A stretch of DNA of 64,000 nucleotides, taken from contig OY970201.1 in the NCBI GenBank assembly GCA_963708245.1, positions 1,302,001 through 1,366,000 of the forward strand, in the 5' to 3' direction. Positions 27,941 to 35,604 of the stretch are shown one piece after another. Position numbers and translations under genes: made by a program. The notes beneath the pieces are model-generated. The model saw nothing but the letters and a program-made list of their open reading frames with translations. It had not been told where the DNA came from and made no database searches. The stretch is from CAVYXK01 sp963708245 (GTDB lineage: Bacteria; Pseudomonadota; Alphaproteobacteria; Acetobacterales; Acetobacteraceae). Numbering within the stretch: position 1 is the first letter of the stretch; every line of letters starts with the position of its first letter.

Positions 27941-29272
27941 TTGGGCAACCTATCAACTCCGAACAGTGTTCAGAAACTGCAGATGGCGTTGCACGCGAAA
28001 GCGAAGGCAGAAGCTGGCTATCGCTTCTATGCCCTGTACGACAAGATCAGCCGTGAAGACATCTTGGCTCATGCCTATGCCCTGTGCCGCTCCAACAAGG
28101 GTGCACCAGGCGTGGACGGTCAGGACTTCGCGGACATCGAGGCGTATGGGACGCAGCGGTGGCTCGGCGAACTGGCGCTTGCACTCAGGCAGGAGACCTA
28201 CCGACCGGAACCGATCAGACGCGTGTTTATTGCGAAAGCCAACGGCAAACTCAGGCCGCTGGGCATCTCGACCGTGCGGGATCGGGTCTGCATGACAGCA
28301 GCGATGCTGGTGCTGGAACCGATCTTTGAAGCCGACCTTCCACCGGAGCAATACGCTTACCGTCCCGGGCGCAACGCCCAACAGGCGGTGATCGAGGTGG
28401 AGGAACTGCTGTTCCGTGGCCACCCGGAAGTGGTTGACGCCGACCTCGCGGACTACTTCGGGAGCATTCCCCATGCCGACCTCTTGAAGTCGGTGGCTCG
28501 CCGGATCGTTGATCGGCGTGTGCTGCATCTGATCAGGATGTGGCTGGACTGCCCCGTGGAAGAAACCGACAAACGAGGGCGGAGGACACGCACGACGGAG
28601 GCTCGGGACAAGCGGTGCGGCATCCCGCAAGGCTCACCCATCTCACCACTGCTGGCGAATCTCTACATGCGCCGGTTTGTGCTGGGCTGGAAGAAGCTCG
28701 GGCTGGAGCGACGCCTCGGCACGCGCATCGTGACTTACGCCGACGACCTCGTGATCCTGTGCCGGAAGGGCAACGCCGACGAGGCGTTGCGACGACTGCG
28801 CGAGATCATGGGCAAGCTGAAGCTCACGGTGAACGAGGAGAAGACACGTATCTGCAAGGTGCCGGAAGGGGAGTTCGACTTCCTGGGATACACGTTCGGA
28901 CGGATGTATTCGGCGAGAACCGGCAAGGCCCGCTTGGGTCAGCGGCCATCAAAGAAGAGCATCAAGCGCATGGTCGACAAAGTCCACGCGCTGACTGACC
29001 GATCGGGTACTTGGCAGAAGACCACAGAGCTGGTGGAGCAGTTGAACCGCGCGTTACGCGGATGGGCCAACTACTTCAGCGTTGGCACTGTCAACAAGGC
29101 GTATCGGGCGCTCGACAGCTACACGGCGGTGCGGTTGCGCCGGTGGTTGCGTTCCAAGCACAAGGTCAGGCGACGCAGGGGCGGGAGCTATCCACCCTCG
29201 CACCTCTACGGGCACTTCGGGCTCGTGCGCCTGAGCCGGCTTGGGCACGACGTGGCGTGGGTGAAGGCGTGA
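27941..29272 (+). CDS. ltrA: Group II intron reverse transcriptase/maturase
   Basis: The 443-aa product (TTG start at 27941; an ATG at 27983 is an alternative) shows RT blocks RRVFIAKANGKLRPLGI, AYRPGRNAQQAV, DADLADYFGSIPH, the PQGSPISPLLANLYM block and the catalytic YADD box at residue 266, followed by the maturase X domain with LRGWANYFSVGTVNKAY. It stops at DVAWVKA without a Cys-paired HNH endonuclease, so retrohoming would depend on other priming, such as at replication forks. It splices its own intron RNA and reverse-transcribes it at the target. Confidence 0.93.
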   Translation: MGNLSTPNSVQKLQMALHAKAKAEAGYRFYALYDKISREDILAHAYALCRSNKGAPGVDGQDFADIEAYGTQRWLGELALALRQETYRPEPIRRVFIAKANGKLRPLGISTVRDRVCMTAAMLVLEPIFEADLPPEQYAYRPGRNAQQAVIEVEELLFRGHPEVVDADLADYFGSIPHADLLKSVARRIVDRRVLHLIRMWLDCPVEETDKRGRRTRTTEARDKRCGIPQGSPISPLLANLYMRRFVLGWKKLGLERRLGTRIVTYADDLVILCRKGNADEALRRLREIMGKLKLTVNEEKTRICKVPEGEFDFLGYTFGRMYSARTGKARLGQRPSKKSIKRMVDKVHALTDRSGTWQKTTELVEQLNRALRGWANYFSVGTVNKAYRALDSYTAVRLRRWLRSKHKVRRRRGGSYPPSHLYGHFGLVRLSRLGHDVAWVKA

Positions 29273-29284
29273 TGTCTTGTCCGA

Positions 29285-29317
29285 GAGCCGGATGCGGGAG
29301 ATCTGCATGTCCGGTTC
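29285..29317 (+). ncRNA. Group II intron domain V
   Basis: A 33-nt hairpin starts GAGCCGGA and ends TCCGGTTC (8-bp lower stem including one G-T pair), with the catalytic AGC triad at positions 2-4 and a GAGA tetraloop in the upper stem. This is the most conserved part of group II introns and shows the ribozyme core is present. Confidence 0.85.
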
Positions 29318-29558
29318 GATGAGCGGGGTGTGGAGACGGAGCCACGGCCGGACCAGTGAGGCACCGCCAAACGAAAGGGGCGGCAACAGATATGTTCGAC
29401 CTACAGCCACCGCGCCACACCTCGACTCTACCGAGACCTGCCAGGGCGCGTGCGACAGCGAATGTCCGCTCTGACATTCCGATTGCCCAAAGCCGCCATT
29501 CTGTTTTCGGCCAACAGCGGACCTGGAGCTGATGGCTTGGAAAGTCAGATTCGGATCA

Positions 29559-29710
29559 ATTCTGTTGAAAAAGTCGGGGTGACGACCAATAAGCGAAAGC
29601 TTAAGTCGTAGCATCTCGCACGCGAGCAGCAGAGTATCATAGCGAGTCGCTACTCGACCCCGGATGTTGCTGGGCCGGCCCCAATCTACGGGGGACTTTT
29701 TCAACAGAAT
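29559..29710. mobile_element. Miniature inverted-repeat element, copy 2
   Basis: ATTCTGTTGAAAAAGTC at 29559-29575 and its exact complement at 29694-29710 are the same ends as at 14899-15045. With one mismatch the symmetry extends four more bases on each side to gatc. The roughly 120-bp interior has no gene, but shares ccggatgttgctgg and the gggtgac next to the left end with copy 1. It lies between the intron and a decayed gene. Confidence 0.8.
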
Positions 29711-29958
29711 CGATCGAGAGCCGTCATTGGATAGGATCGCCGGGTACAAGACGGAGCCCCAGGGGCATGGCTTGTCCAGCTAGCTCGATGGCTGCCAACA
29801 ACTTCCGGTCCGCTGTTCTTCGGGCGGTTCGCGCGCCGGTCGACTGGCCACACGCGCAGCGTCCCGTCCGGCGAGAGACGCAGCAGTGATGCCGGATCGC
29901 CAGGCGCCTCGCCCAGCCATACCGGCCAGCCGGCCGGCTCCAAGCGTATCGACCACAC
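29711..29958 (-). pseudogene. C-terminal remnant of a SRAP (YedK/HMCES-like) protein
   Basis: The frame reads RLEPAGWPVWLGEAPGDPAS then LLRLSPDGTLRVWPVDRRAN and KNSGPEVVG, which follows the C-terminal pattern of SOS-response-associated peptidases that crosslink to abasic sites in single-stranded DNA. The N-terminal catalytic Cys2 and the central Asn/His region are not found. A chance MCGRY in another frame at 29960 should not be taken as the true start. The end is replaced by the miniature element. Confidence 0.5.
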
Positions 29959-30051
29959 ATCGGTCCGGAAGGTTGGACCGGCGTGGCCCGCGGGGAAGCC
30001 GAACGGGCCAGCTATTCGTTGCCCTGGCTGGCGACCGGCTTGGCCCTGCGA

Positions 30052-30516
30052 TCATGGCCGTTGCGTGGACTGCCTTGAGGACATGCCAAGATAAGCAGCC
30101 ACGGGTCCCGTCAGCTTGATCCCCCGCCGCCCGTCTCGCGATACCAATCGCGCGCCGATGATCTCGCGGTTATCGAGACGCAGCGTGGGCAGGTCCTCCG
30201 ACAGTCTCAGCTCGAAGAGGTGCACGCGATCGCGCTGGCCTTCCCAAGTCCCGCACGCGATGCCGGCCGCCACCAGCTTCCCTGCCGCAATCCCGGTTTC
30301 CTCCGCGAGCTCTCGCCGCGCAGCGGCTTCGGGCGTCTCTCCCGGCCGCACACTGCCGCCAGGAAAATTCCAGGCACTCCGATAAGAAGACCGCACCAGT
30401 AACAGTGCCGAGCTCACATACACCGCCACCAGCGCACCCTCATGCCGTGCGCGCCTCAACCACCGCCAGCAACAGGCCACTGGAAACGCTGAGCGAAACA
30501 CAATTCGCCACGCCAA
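30052..30516 (-). CDS. Nudix hydrolase
   Basis: The 154-aa product holds a complete Nudix box at about residues 54-76 (GGSVRPGE, then RRELAEETGI) that binds Mg2+ and hydrolyses a nucleoside diphosphate linked to another moiety. The preceding ALVAVYVSSALLLVRSSYRS and the WNFPGG entry are typical. The N-terminus before residue 30 is Arg/Trp-rich and has no good ribosome-binding site, so the start is uncertain and the gene may be N-terminally altered. The substrate is unknown. It is followed on the same strand by the SRAP remnant. Confidence 0.85.
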   Translation of the reverse strand: MAWRIVFRSAFPVACCWRWLRRARHEGALVAVYVSSALLLVRSSYRSAWNFPGGSVRPGETPEAAARRELAEETGIAAGKLVAAGIACGTWEGQRDRVHLFELRLSEDLPTLRLDNREIIGARLVSRDGRRGIKLTGPVAAYLGMSSRQSTQRP

Positions 30517-31250
30517 GTCGCGAACCGGGGATGTCGGTGGCGCAATGCGTAGAAGGATTGACTCGCCGGGGGCATGTGGGCCGCCAGTTTCGCGCGGCTA
30601 TGCCCGCCGCGCGAGTCCATGCCGTGTTGAAGGAGATCTAAGGTCGGGATGAATGCCAGCCCCGCAGAAGCCGGCGGCATGGGACGGTCAAGCGCGCGAG
30701 TGCTGCCGCTCGACCGGGGATTGAACGCCCATCGTCGAGCTCGACGGCCGACGCGCGCCGCCCCGAAAGACGTTGGCATGGCGCTGCTGCGCCGGCTCGG
30801 GGAGGACGGTCAGTGCGATCCGAGCCACGCCACGCCGGCAGGGCGCCGGTTGTAGCGATCGCAGTCCGCCGCGCCATCACCGCCATGCGCGGGCTTGGGC
30901 TCCTGACCTGGACGCTACGGCTGATCCGCAACGGCTGGAGTCCTCCATCACCGCCGCGTGAAACCGTTCGATCCGCTGAAGTCTGTTGAGTGCTTCGGCC
31001 AGCCGGACGGACGTGTCCAAGCATGCCCACATGGCGATGGCCAGGATAACCGCCGACCGCCTTGTCGAGCATCTCGAGCGGTCCGGCCACGTGGTGATGA
31101 AGAAGCCGGGCGCGCCGCTGCCATGGGTGCCTGGATAGGACGTTCCTGCCCCTGTCACAGCCCGGCGCCGGCGACCATGTGCCGATGCCCACCAGCTCGG
31201 AAGGCGACGCCCTGACCGCCAGCCGCTCGGTCGGGCGATCAGGCCGCCGG
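30517..31250. other. Scrambled, largely non-coding stretch
   Basis: Long open frames exist on both strands but are Arg/Pro/Ser-rich without motifs. The region follows the 3' side of the terminase fragment on the minus strand, where the rest of that gene would be expected but is not recognisable. Confidence 0.4.
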
Positions 31251-31254
31251 CACG

Positions 31255-31551
31255 CGCAATGCCGCGCGGACCAGTTGCCAACTCGACGGTCGGCTGCACC
31301 AGCATCATCGGGCCGGGCGCCTGATCGACGACATAGCCGACCCAGCAGTTGCCGGCCTCCGACGCGCCGATCTGCGCCGCCTTCTTCAAGACCACGATCT
31401 GCACGGTGGACGTCACCGCCAGGTCGTTCATGATTTCCCGCAGGCAAGGCGTGCGGCTCGACCGGTACCGGCCGGGCTCGGAGGCGCTGCGCGAGGTCAG
31501 CACGCGGTGCTCGTCGGCTCCATTCGGACACCGCCAGGTCGGCCTCGGCAA
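31255..31551 (-). pseudogene. N-terminal fragment of a GpA-type phage terminase large subunit
   Basis: The frame reads ADEHRVLTSRSASEPGRYRS, TPCLREIMNDLAV, then VVLKKAAQIGASEAGNCWVG and YVVDQAPGPMMLVQPTVELA. This is the N-terminal ATPase region of GpA terminases, with the Walker-A-like KAAQIGASE segment. Homology ends after VELA, and the remaining ATPase motifs and the nuclease domain are absent. It points away from the terminase small-subunit gene 28 bases off, whereas intact phages keep the two in line, so the locus has been rearranged. Confidence 0.7.
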
Positions 31552-31578
31552 CAGGTAATGGAGAGCTTATAATTACTC

Positions 31579-32076
31579 ATGGCCGAGCCGATTTCGATCG
31601 TCGATTATGCCGGCCTTCATGGTGTCACGCCGCGCCTGATCCAGCAGCAAATCCGAGCCGGCGTCATCAAGCAGCTCAGCCGAGGCGTGATCGATCGCGA
31701 GCAGGCCGACCGCTCCTGGGCCAGCCTCCGGCGCGTGCATGTCACCGATCAGGACGAGAACGATGCCGGCCGCCAATCGGCCAGGGCGAAGATCGCCGGC
31801 GGGATCGCCAAGCTGCGGCTGATCCGTCATCAATTCGAGCGCCTGCAGGCCCGGCATCTCGATCGCAAGGAGGCCATGCAAGACATGCTGGCGGATGTGG
31901 AGGTCATGCTCACCGAGCTGCGCGGACTGGCGGCAGCGGAGGCGGCCCCGGTCGCCGCTGCCCTCGGCATCGACACCGCCGTGGCGGCCGACCTGCTGGC
32001 GGAGTTCGTTGACCTGGCGCTGGGCGAGCTGGGCGACCTCGCCAGCGAGGCCGAGGCGACCGCGCAGGCGCTCTGA
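31579..32076 (+). CDS. Phage terminase small subunit, Nu1-like
   Basis: The 165-aa product starts with a winged-helix-like module (ISIVDYAGLHGVTPRLIQQQ, IRAGVI) that would bind the packaging site. An Arg/Leu/Gln-rich coiled-coil stretch (AKLRLIRHQFERLQARH) and an acidic Ala/Leu-rich C-terminal helix for oligomerisation and contact with the large subunit follow. Its stop overlaps the start of the next frame (TGATG). The large-subunit gene is broken, so the packaging machine is not functional here. Confidence 0.7.
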   Translation: MAEPISIVDYAGLHGVTPRLIQQQIRAGVIKQLSRGVIDREQADRSWASLRRVHVTDQDENDAGRQSARAKIAGGIAKLRLIRHQFERLQARHLDRKEAMQDMLADVEVMLTELRGLAAAEAAPVAAALGIDTAVAADLLAEFVDLALGELGDLASEAEATAQAL

Positions 32077-32398
32077 TGGCGATCGAGCCCAACGCCGAGA
32101 CCTGGCTACGGGTCTCGACCAAGATCACCCTCGCCAACGCGCAGATGAACGACCTGTTGCTGCGGATCCGCGCGGCGAGTTGGTCGAGGCCTCGAAATTC
32201 GACGCCATGGTCTACGCCTTCGCGCATCGGGTGCGCGACCAGCTCATGAGCGCGCCGGCCCGTCATGCGGCAATCCTGGCGGCCGAGCGAGGCCTCAACC
32301 CGGCGGTCGTGCTGGCTGTCCTGGATGGAGCGGTGCGCCGATGCCTGACCCGCCTGGCTGAACGCGAAAACGAAGCAATTTCCTCGGCCAGACACTAG
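32076..32398 (+). pseudogene. Second small-terminase-like gene, frameshifted
   Basis: It starts with ATG overlapping the previous stop and reads MAIEPNAETWLRVSTKITLA, NAQMNDLLLRIR. Near 32165 the protein-like frame shifts to ELVEASKFDAMVYAFAHRVR, DQLMSAPARHAAILAAERG and LAVLDGAVRRCLTRLAEREN. The second half resembles the DNA-packaging Nu1 C-terminal region (a region with ARxAxxxAAE and a Leu-rich end). One missing or extra base near a GCGGCG run is enough to explain the break. Confidence 0.6.
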
Positions 32399-32449
32399 CG
32401 ATTTAACGCCCCTGTTCGTCCCTCACATGAGGCCCCCTCGTACCAAGGC

Positions 32450-32735
32450 TCATTTTTGCGCGGGGGTCGGGGGCACCGCCGGCAATTCGACGGCGATCTC
32501 GGCAATATCGCGACAGGTCAGCCAATCGGGGAAGCTGCCCCGTCCGGCCGCGTCGCGCCCCCGCTGATAGTGCTGGTGCAGGGCCAGCGGATCACCTGCA
32601 GCACGGATCCCGCGCAGGTCTCGGTCGGGCCAGCAGCCCGCCTTGTGCCATTCGATCCAGATCGCCCGCTTAACGCCGCAGCTCTACCGCCTTGGTGACG
32701 GCTTTGTCTTTCGTGGGCTTCGGCAGGCTGCTTCA
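32450..32735 (-). pseudogene. Small hypothetical gene with frameshift
   Basis: Just downstream of the HTH gene one frame reads LPKPTKDKAVTKAVELRR then stops. A second frame continues protein-like as KRAIWIEWHKAGCWPDRDLR, DPLALHQHYQRGRDAAG, FPDWLTCRDIAEIAVELPAV and ends at 32450. Together they would make a protein of about 95 aa with no family that I recognise. Either a frameshift has broken it or a base is in error near 32665. Confidence 0.45.
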
Positions 32736-33197
32736 TGCCGCCTCGGCCGCCTTCCAACCGTCCGGCATCGGGTTGATATGCAGAATGGCGATCAGGTTGT
32801 ACAGCCACGAGGCGACGTCGGCGCCGATCGGCCGGGTGCCGGCGAGCATGTGATTGACCGCGCCGACATTGCAATTCAGCCGGTGCGCCAGCTCTTTCTT
32901 GGTCCAGCTTAGATCGCGCAAGGCGGTCGCCAGGTTCTCGGCCGTCATGTTATCAGCCCACGGTATATCCCAGGGACTCTTTGGCGCCTCGACCTCGGTG
33001 AACGACGCGGCGAGCAGCTCAAGCCAGAGTGCGGCGGCATACGGGATGTTTCGTTTGCCTTTCGCCCATTGCCGCCCGGTGTCGTGATACATTTGCAGCC
33101 GGCGGGAGAGTTCGGCTTGCGACCAGCCGATGGCGGCGAGGCATTCAAGCACCCGCTCGGGGCGCATCGGCAATTCTATATTGGCCGCGTCGAACAT
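32733..33197 (-). CDS. Transcriptional regulator with two helix-turn-helix motifs
   Basis: The 154-aa product (ATG at 33197, AGGA nine bases upstream) contains two XRE-like helix-turn-helix units in tandem: ECLAAIGWSQAELSRRLQMY at residues 18-37 and ALRDLSWTKKELAHRLNCNV at about 96-115, each followed by a recognition-helix-like stretch and a GKRNIPYAAALWLELL or TRPIGADVASWLYNLI block. The two halves look like an internal duplication. A phage- or ICE-repressor role is likely from the context, next to terminase debris and divergent from the accessory gene run. Confidence 0.75.
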   Translation of the reverse strand: MFDAANIELPMRPERVLECLAAIGWSQAELSRRLQMYHDTGRQWAKGKRNIPYAAALWLELLAASFTEVEAPKSPWDIPWADNMTAENLATALRDLSWTKKELAHRLNCNVGAVNHMLAGTRPIGADVASWLYNLIAILHINPMPDGWKAAEAA

Positions 33198-33411
33198 TTC
33201 ATCTGATCCTTTCCGGCGGGATGGCCGAAAATGTGAGCGCCCGCGCGCATAACACAATTCGACCCTCTGGGTCAAGGTTATTCCTGGATCGGAACGTGAA
33301 ACCCCGGCAACGCAGCCCACGAGACAATCCGCCCACCAGGCGGCCCGCCGCATCCCGCGAGAATCTCCACCTCGGTGGCGATCCGCGCCCCCTGTGGCCC
33401 GCCTCATCTCA

Positions 33412-33545
33412 TGAGACCTCTCCCCTGACCTCCCCCAGACCTCCCCCCCCGGGACCCTCTCCCCCCTCTCTCTGACCCTCCCCTGACCTTCCCTGACCTC
33501 CCCTGACCCTCTCTCTCCTCTCCCCTCTCCCTGACCTCTCCCTTT
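33412..33545. repeat. Degenerate CCCTGACCT-type microsatellite, polypyrimidine tract
   Basis: About 130 bases consist almost only of C and T with periodic GA (variants of ccctgacct and ctctccc). The opposite strand is polypurine. Such tracts can form triplex DNA and stall polymerases. The remaining parts of the 33198-33673 gap hold no recognisable gene, though an AT-rich patch at 33590-33640 just upstream of the next gene is a plausible promoter area. Confidence 0.85.
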
Positions 33546-33673
33546 CAAGTGGAATTACGGCAGGTTAATGCCCTACCTGCCGATTATCCTTGTGGTATCG
33601 CATGCAACTTCTTATATTCACTATTGCAACGGGGGAAGTAATCCCGCTCCCCCTCACGCGAGAGGACCCGCCC

Positions 33674-33871
33674 ATGACCCGCAAGATCGCCCCCGCCGCC
33701 CGTAAGACCCGCAAGGTCGAGCTCACCGCAGGCCAGAAGGCCGCGCGGACCAAGAGGCTCGCCGGTCTCGACCTGAGCGCCGTCGCGCGGAAGGCCGTTC
33801 GCACCCGTCGCGCGAACGTTCGCGCCGCCGAGCGCGCGAAGGCCGAGCGTGCCGCCAAGCGCGCCGCGTAG
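33674..33871 (+). CDS. Small, very basic Ala/Lys/Arg-rich protein
   Basis: The 65-aa product MTRKIAPAARKTRKVELTAG ending in RAAERAKAERAAKRAA is rich in Lys, Arg and Ala, like the tail of histone-H1-like or nucleoid-binding proteins, and would bind nucleic acid non-specifically. It starts at an internal ATG of a longer frame because the upstream part is hydrophobic and follows the presumed promoter patch. A strong hairpin sits six bases after the stop. No specific family is recognised. Confidence 0.55.
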   Translation: MTRKIAPAARKTRKVELTAGQKAARTKRLAGLDLSAVARKAVRTRRANVRAAERAKAERAAKRAA

Positions 33872-33876
33872 CTCAG

Positions 33877-33912
33877 AAGGAACGTGCCTCGCCCACGCGA
33901 GGCACGCTCCTT
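33877..33912 (+). terminator. Hairpin after the small basic gene
   Basis: CGTGCCTCG (33883-33891) pairs exactly with CGAGGCACG (33898-33906) around a 6-nt loop, and AAGGA/TCCTT extend the stem past one mismatch. It ends in only two T residues, so termination may be weak or factor-dependent. Confidence 0.6.
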
Positions 33913-33977
33913 ATGCGCTCCGCCAGGACGCATGGGGTGAGCAATCGTGCTCGCTCAGTGCAGAGGGACTTGTTTCG

Positions 33978-34538
33978 ATGAACGTCACACTACTCTCGCC
34001 CGCCCAGCGCGCGGCGGCGACGCGCGCGGCCCGCAAGGCCGGGTTCGTCCCGAACACGGCCAGCACGGACAACACCGCGTCCGCGCGCAACGCGAACGTC
34101 TCGCTCGACCTCGTGATCCGCGAGGACAATCTCGACCTCGTGCTCACGTTTCGTTTCGTGCAGGACGGCGAAGTGCTCTCGCGCGTGAATACGCCCGACC
34201 TCGAACGCGCTCTGCTCGATCTCAGTGTCCGCGCCCGCCTCGAGGATGGCGAGCTCGTCGGTCACGCGGGGACGCTCTTCTGCGGCCCGATCGCGAACGC
34301 GGCGAGCCTCCGCGCAGTGCTCGGCTTCATGCAGAAGCTCGACAAATTCGTGAGCCTCGCACACGAGGAGTCCGAGGATCCGAGCTTCGCTCAGACCGTG
34401 AACAGCATCGCGGCCCATCTCCGCGCCACGCGCATCGTGCACGTGCAGGACGATGGCAGCGAGATCACATTCAAGCGGGGCGCGGCCTACATCAGCGCGC
34501 ATCGCATCGCGGAAGCTTTCATCGCGAAGCATAGCTGA
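33978..34538 (+). CDS. Hypothetical protein of the phage/ICE-type run
   Basis: The 186-aa product has an Ala/Arg-rich N-terminus (SPAQRAAATRAARKAGFVP), a beta-rich middle (SLDLVIREDNLDLVLTFRFV) and a C-terminal half with VQDDGSEITFKRGAAYISAH. I do not recognise the family. It lies between two hairpin terminators, so it is transcribed alone or from its own promoter in the 66 bases after the first hairpin. GC bias is like that of its neighbours. Confidence 0.55.
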   Translation: MNVTLLSPAQRAAATRAARKAGFVPNTASTDNTASARNANVSLDLVIREDNLDLVLTFRFVQDGEVLSRVNTPDLERALLDLSVRARLEDGELVGHAGTLFCGPIANAASLRAVLGFMQKLDKFVSLAHEESEDPSFAQTVNSIAAHLRATRIVHVQDDGSEITFKRGAAYISAHRIAEAFIAKHS

Positions 34539-34561
34539 TCTCGACACTTCCCAAACCAAGA

Positions 34562-34592
34562 CCGGCCTCGCGAGAGGTCGGCGTTTGTTTTA
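34562..34592 (+). terminator. Intrinsic terminator
   Basis: CCGGCCTC pairs with GAGGTCGG (one G-T) around a 4-nt loop and is followed by gcgtttgtttt. It lies 24 bases after the stop of the 186-aa gene. Confidence 0.7.
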
Positions 34593-34617
34593 CCCTTCGC
34601 CCAGGAGCATCTCGACA

Positions 34618-34890
34618 ATGGAAGACCGACCCCTGTTCGTGCCGCTCAAGGCACAATGGTTCCACGCGTTCGCGAGCGGCGAGAAAACCGCCGAGTGGCG
34701 ACGCTACGGCCCGCACTGGAATGAGAAGCACTGCCGACCTGGTCGGCGCGTGGCATTGGCACTCGGTTATACGCGCACGCGGATCGAGGGCATCATCACG
34801 TCATTCGACGTGCGGCCGGCCGAGGGACCAGCCGCCGAGCTTTACGGCGCGGGTACACCTTGCGCGGTGATCGGCGTTCAGCTCTGCTAG
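34618..34890 (+). CDS. ASCH/PUA-like domain protein
   Basis: The 90-aa product reads PLFVPLKAQWFHAFASGEKT, AEWRRYGPHWNEK and ALGYTRTRIEGIITSFDV. The entry strand, the F-x-x-I/F-x-x-G-x-K-T-x-E-x-R element and the following basic pocket match ASCH-type PUA-like folds that bind RNA or modified bases. AGGAG precedes the ATG by about ten bases. It is bracketed by terminators on both sides, so it is an independent cistron; such genes are frequent on phages and ICEs. Confidence 0.7.
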   Translation: MEDRPLFVPLKAQWFHAFASGEKTAEWRRYGPHWNEKHCRPGRRVALALGYTRTRIEGIITSFDVRPAEGPAAELYGAGTPCAVIGVQLC

Positions 34891-34918
34891 CGAGAATCCT
34901 AAGACCAGAGCGACATTA

Positions 34919-34950
34919 GGCCGGACCTCTCGCGAGTGGTCCGGCTTTTT
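34919..34950 (+). terminator. Strong intrinsic terminator
   Basis: GCCGGACC (34920-34927) pairs exactly with GGTCCGGC (34938-34945), the loop can pair further (tctcgcga), and the stem runs straight into TTTTT (34946-34950). Confidence 0.85.
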
Positions 34951-35197
34951 CGCGCATCATCACACGGCCTTTCACGCCATCCCTACACACATATTACGAC
35001 TGTTTAACGGTGTCTGGCGCCGGAAATATCGTGCACACTCCGATATGATATGATATAGTTTCACCATGAGGTCATCTTGACCTCTGCCCAGGCAATCCCG
35101 CCCGGGCGGACCGCCAGGGCAATCCCGCCCCGGCCGGCTGTGACCAAGGGCGGCGGGCAGTCCCGCCCGCCGCCCGCTCCCGGAGTGTAGGCTTTAC
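34951..35197. promoter_or_regulatory. AT-rich intergenic region, likely promoter and leader
   Basis: After the terminator the DNA becomes locally AT-rich (tccgatatgatatgatatagtttcacc around 35039-35065, containing a tatgat-like -10). A leader follows with repeated caatcccgcccgg-type blocks (35090-35135) and a possible hairpin (gggcggcgggcagtcccgcccgccgccc) before the ATG at 35198. It probably drives the 35.2-35.8 kb genes and perhaps the whole run to 40.2 kb. Confidence 0.45.
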
Positions 35198-35401
35198 ATG
35201 CACAACGTCACGCATGCCGTGAAAAACGGCAAGCTCGTTATCGAGATCGACCTCTCGCCCGCCGCGATCCAAGCGGCACCACCATCGTCATCCGGCAAGA
35301 CCCTGCTGATCGCCAGCACCGGCGGCGCGGTGCCCGTGCCTTCGCCGAACGGCTACGCGATCAGTCTCGCGCTCAATGTCATGTGCAAGCGGCGCGCGTG
35401 A
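35198..35401 (+). CDS. Small hypothetical protein
   Basis: The 67-aa product has a short beta-like N-terminus (VTHAVKNGKLVIEIDLS) and a Gly/Pro/Ser-rich middle (SSSGKTLLIASTGGAVPVPS), and ends NVMCKRRA. GKTLLIAST is reminiscent of a P-loop entry but too short to call. No family is recognised. Its stop lies two bases before the next start, so the two are translationally coupled. It is the first gene of the compact run. Confidence 0.6.
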   Translation: MHNVTHAVKNGKLVIEIDLSPAAIQAAPPSSSGKTLLIASTGGAVPVPSPNGYAISLALNVMCKRRA

Positions 35402-35403
35402 CC

Positions 35404-35604
35404 ATGGGCTGGGATCATGACGACGATCGCTTCGACTTCGCGGATCCCGGCGGGCGCTCGGCGCTGCGCCGGGCCACGCGGCGCAATCCGCGCAACCTGC
35501 CGTGCCCGACCTGCGGCCAGCCGAATCGCCTGACGCCGGCGGATCGCCAGCTCGGCTATCAGTGCGACGAGTGCGCGGATCGCGAAGAAGGCTACGGGCC
35601 ATGA
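35404..35604 (+). CDS. Small zinc-ribbon protein
   Basis: The 66-aa product is acidic at the start (MGWDHDDDRFDFADPG) and carries a four-Cys zinc ribbon, LPCPTCGQ...YQCDECAD, at residues about 39-61. It could bind DNA or act as an adapter. The start follows the previous stop by two bases and has no separate ribosome-binding site; its own stop overlaps the next ATG (ATGA). No named family is recognised. Confidence 0.65.
   Translation: MGWDHDDDRFDFADPGGRSALRRATRRNPRNLPCPTCGQPNRLTPADRQLGYQCDECADREEGYGP

Larger units (their letters stand above)
27449..29431 (+). mobile_element. Group II intron with internal maturase gene
   Basis: The 5' end carries the typical GTGCGCC start at 27449 after the exon ...ggtctggtttgggt. 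About 490 structured bases (domains I-III) precede the reverse transcriptase gene in domain IV. Domain V is seen at 29285-29317, and a long domain-VI-like stem (ggggtgtgg pairing with ccacacc) ends near ctcgactctac at 29431. The exact 3' boundary is an estimate. It lies downstream of the cyclase-type pseudogene, between genes rather than inside one. Confidence 0.8.

Noticed and set aside
29724..29960. MCGRY start of an intact SRAP protein
   Set aside because: The MCGRY lies in a different frame from the SRAP-like C-terminal sequence and is not followed by the family's catalytic blocks.
33954..34559. Frames of nearly 190 codons on both strands over the 186-aa gene
   Set aside because: High-GC codon use leaves all frames open; the plus frame from 33978 has the most natural composition and lies between terminators that fit its direction.
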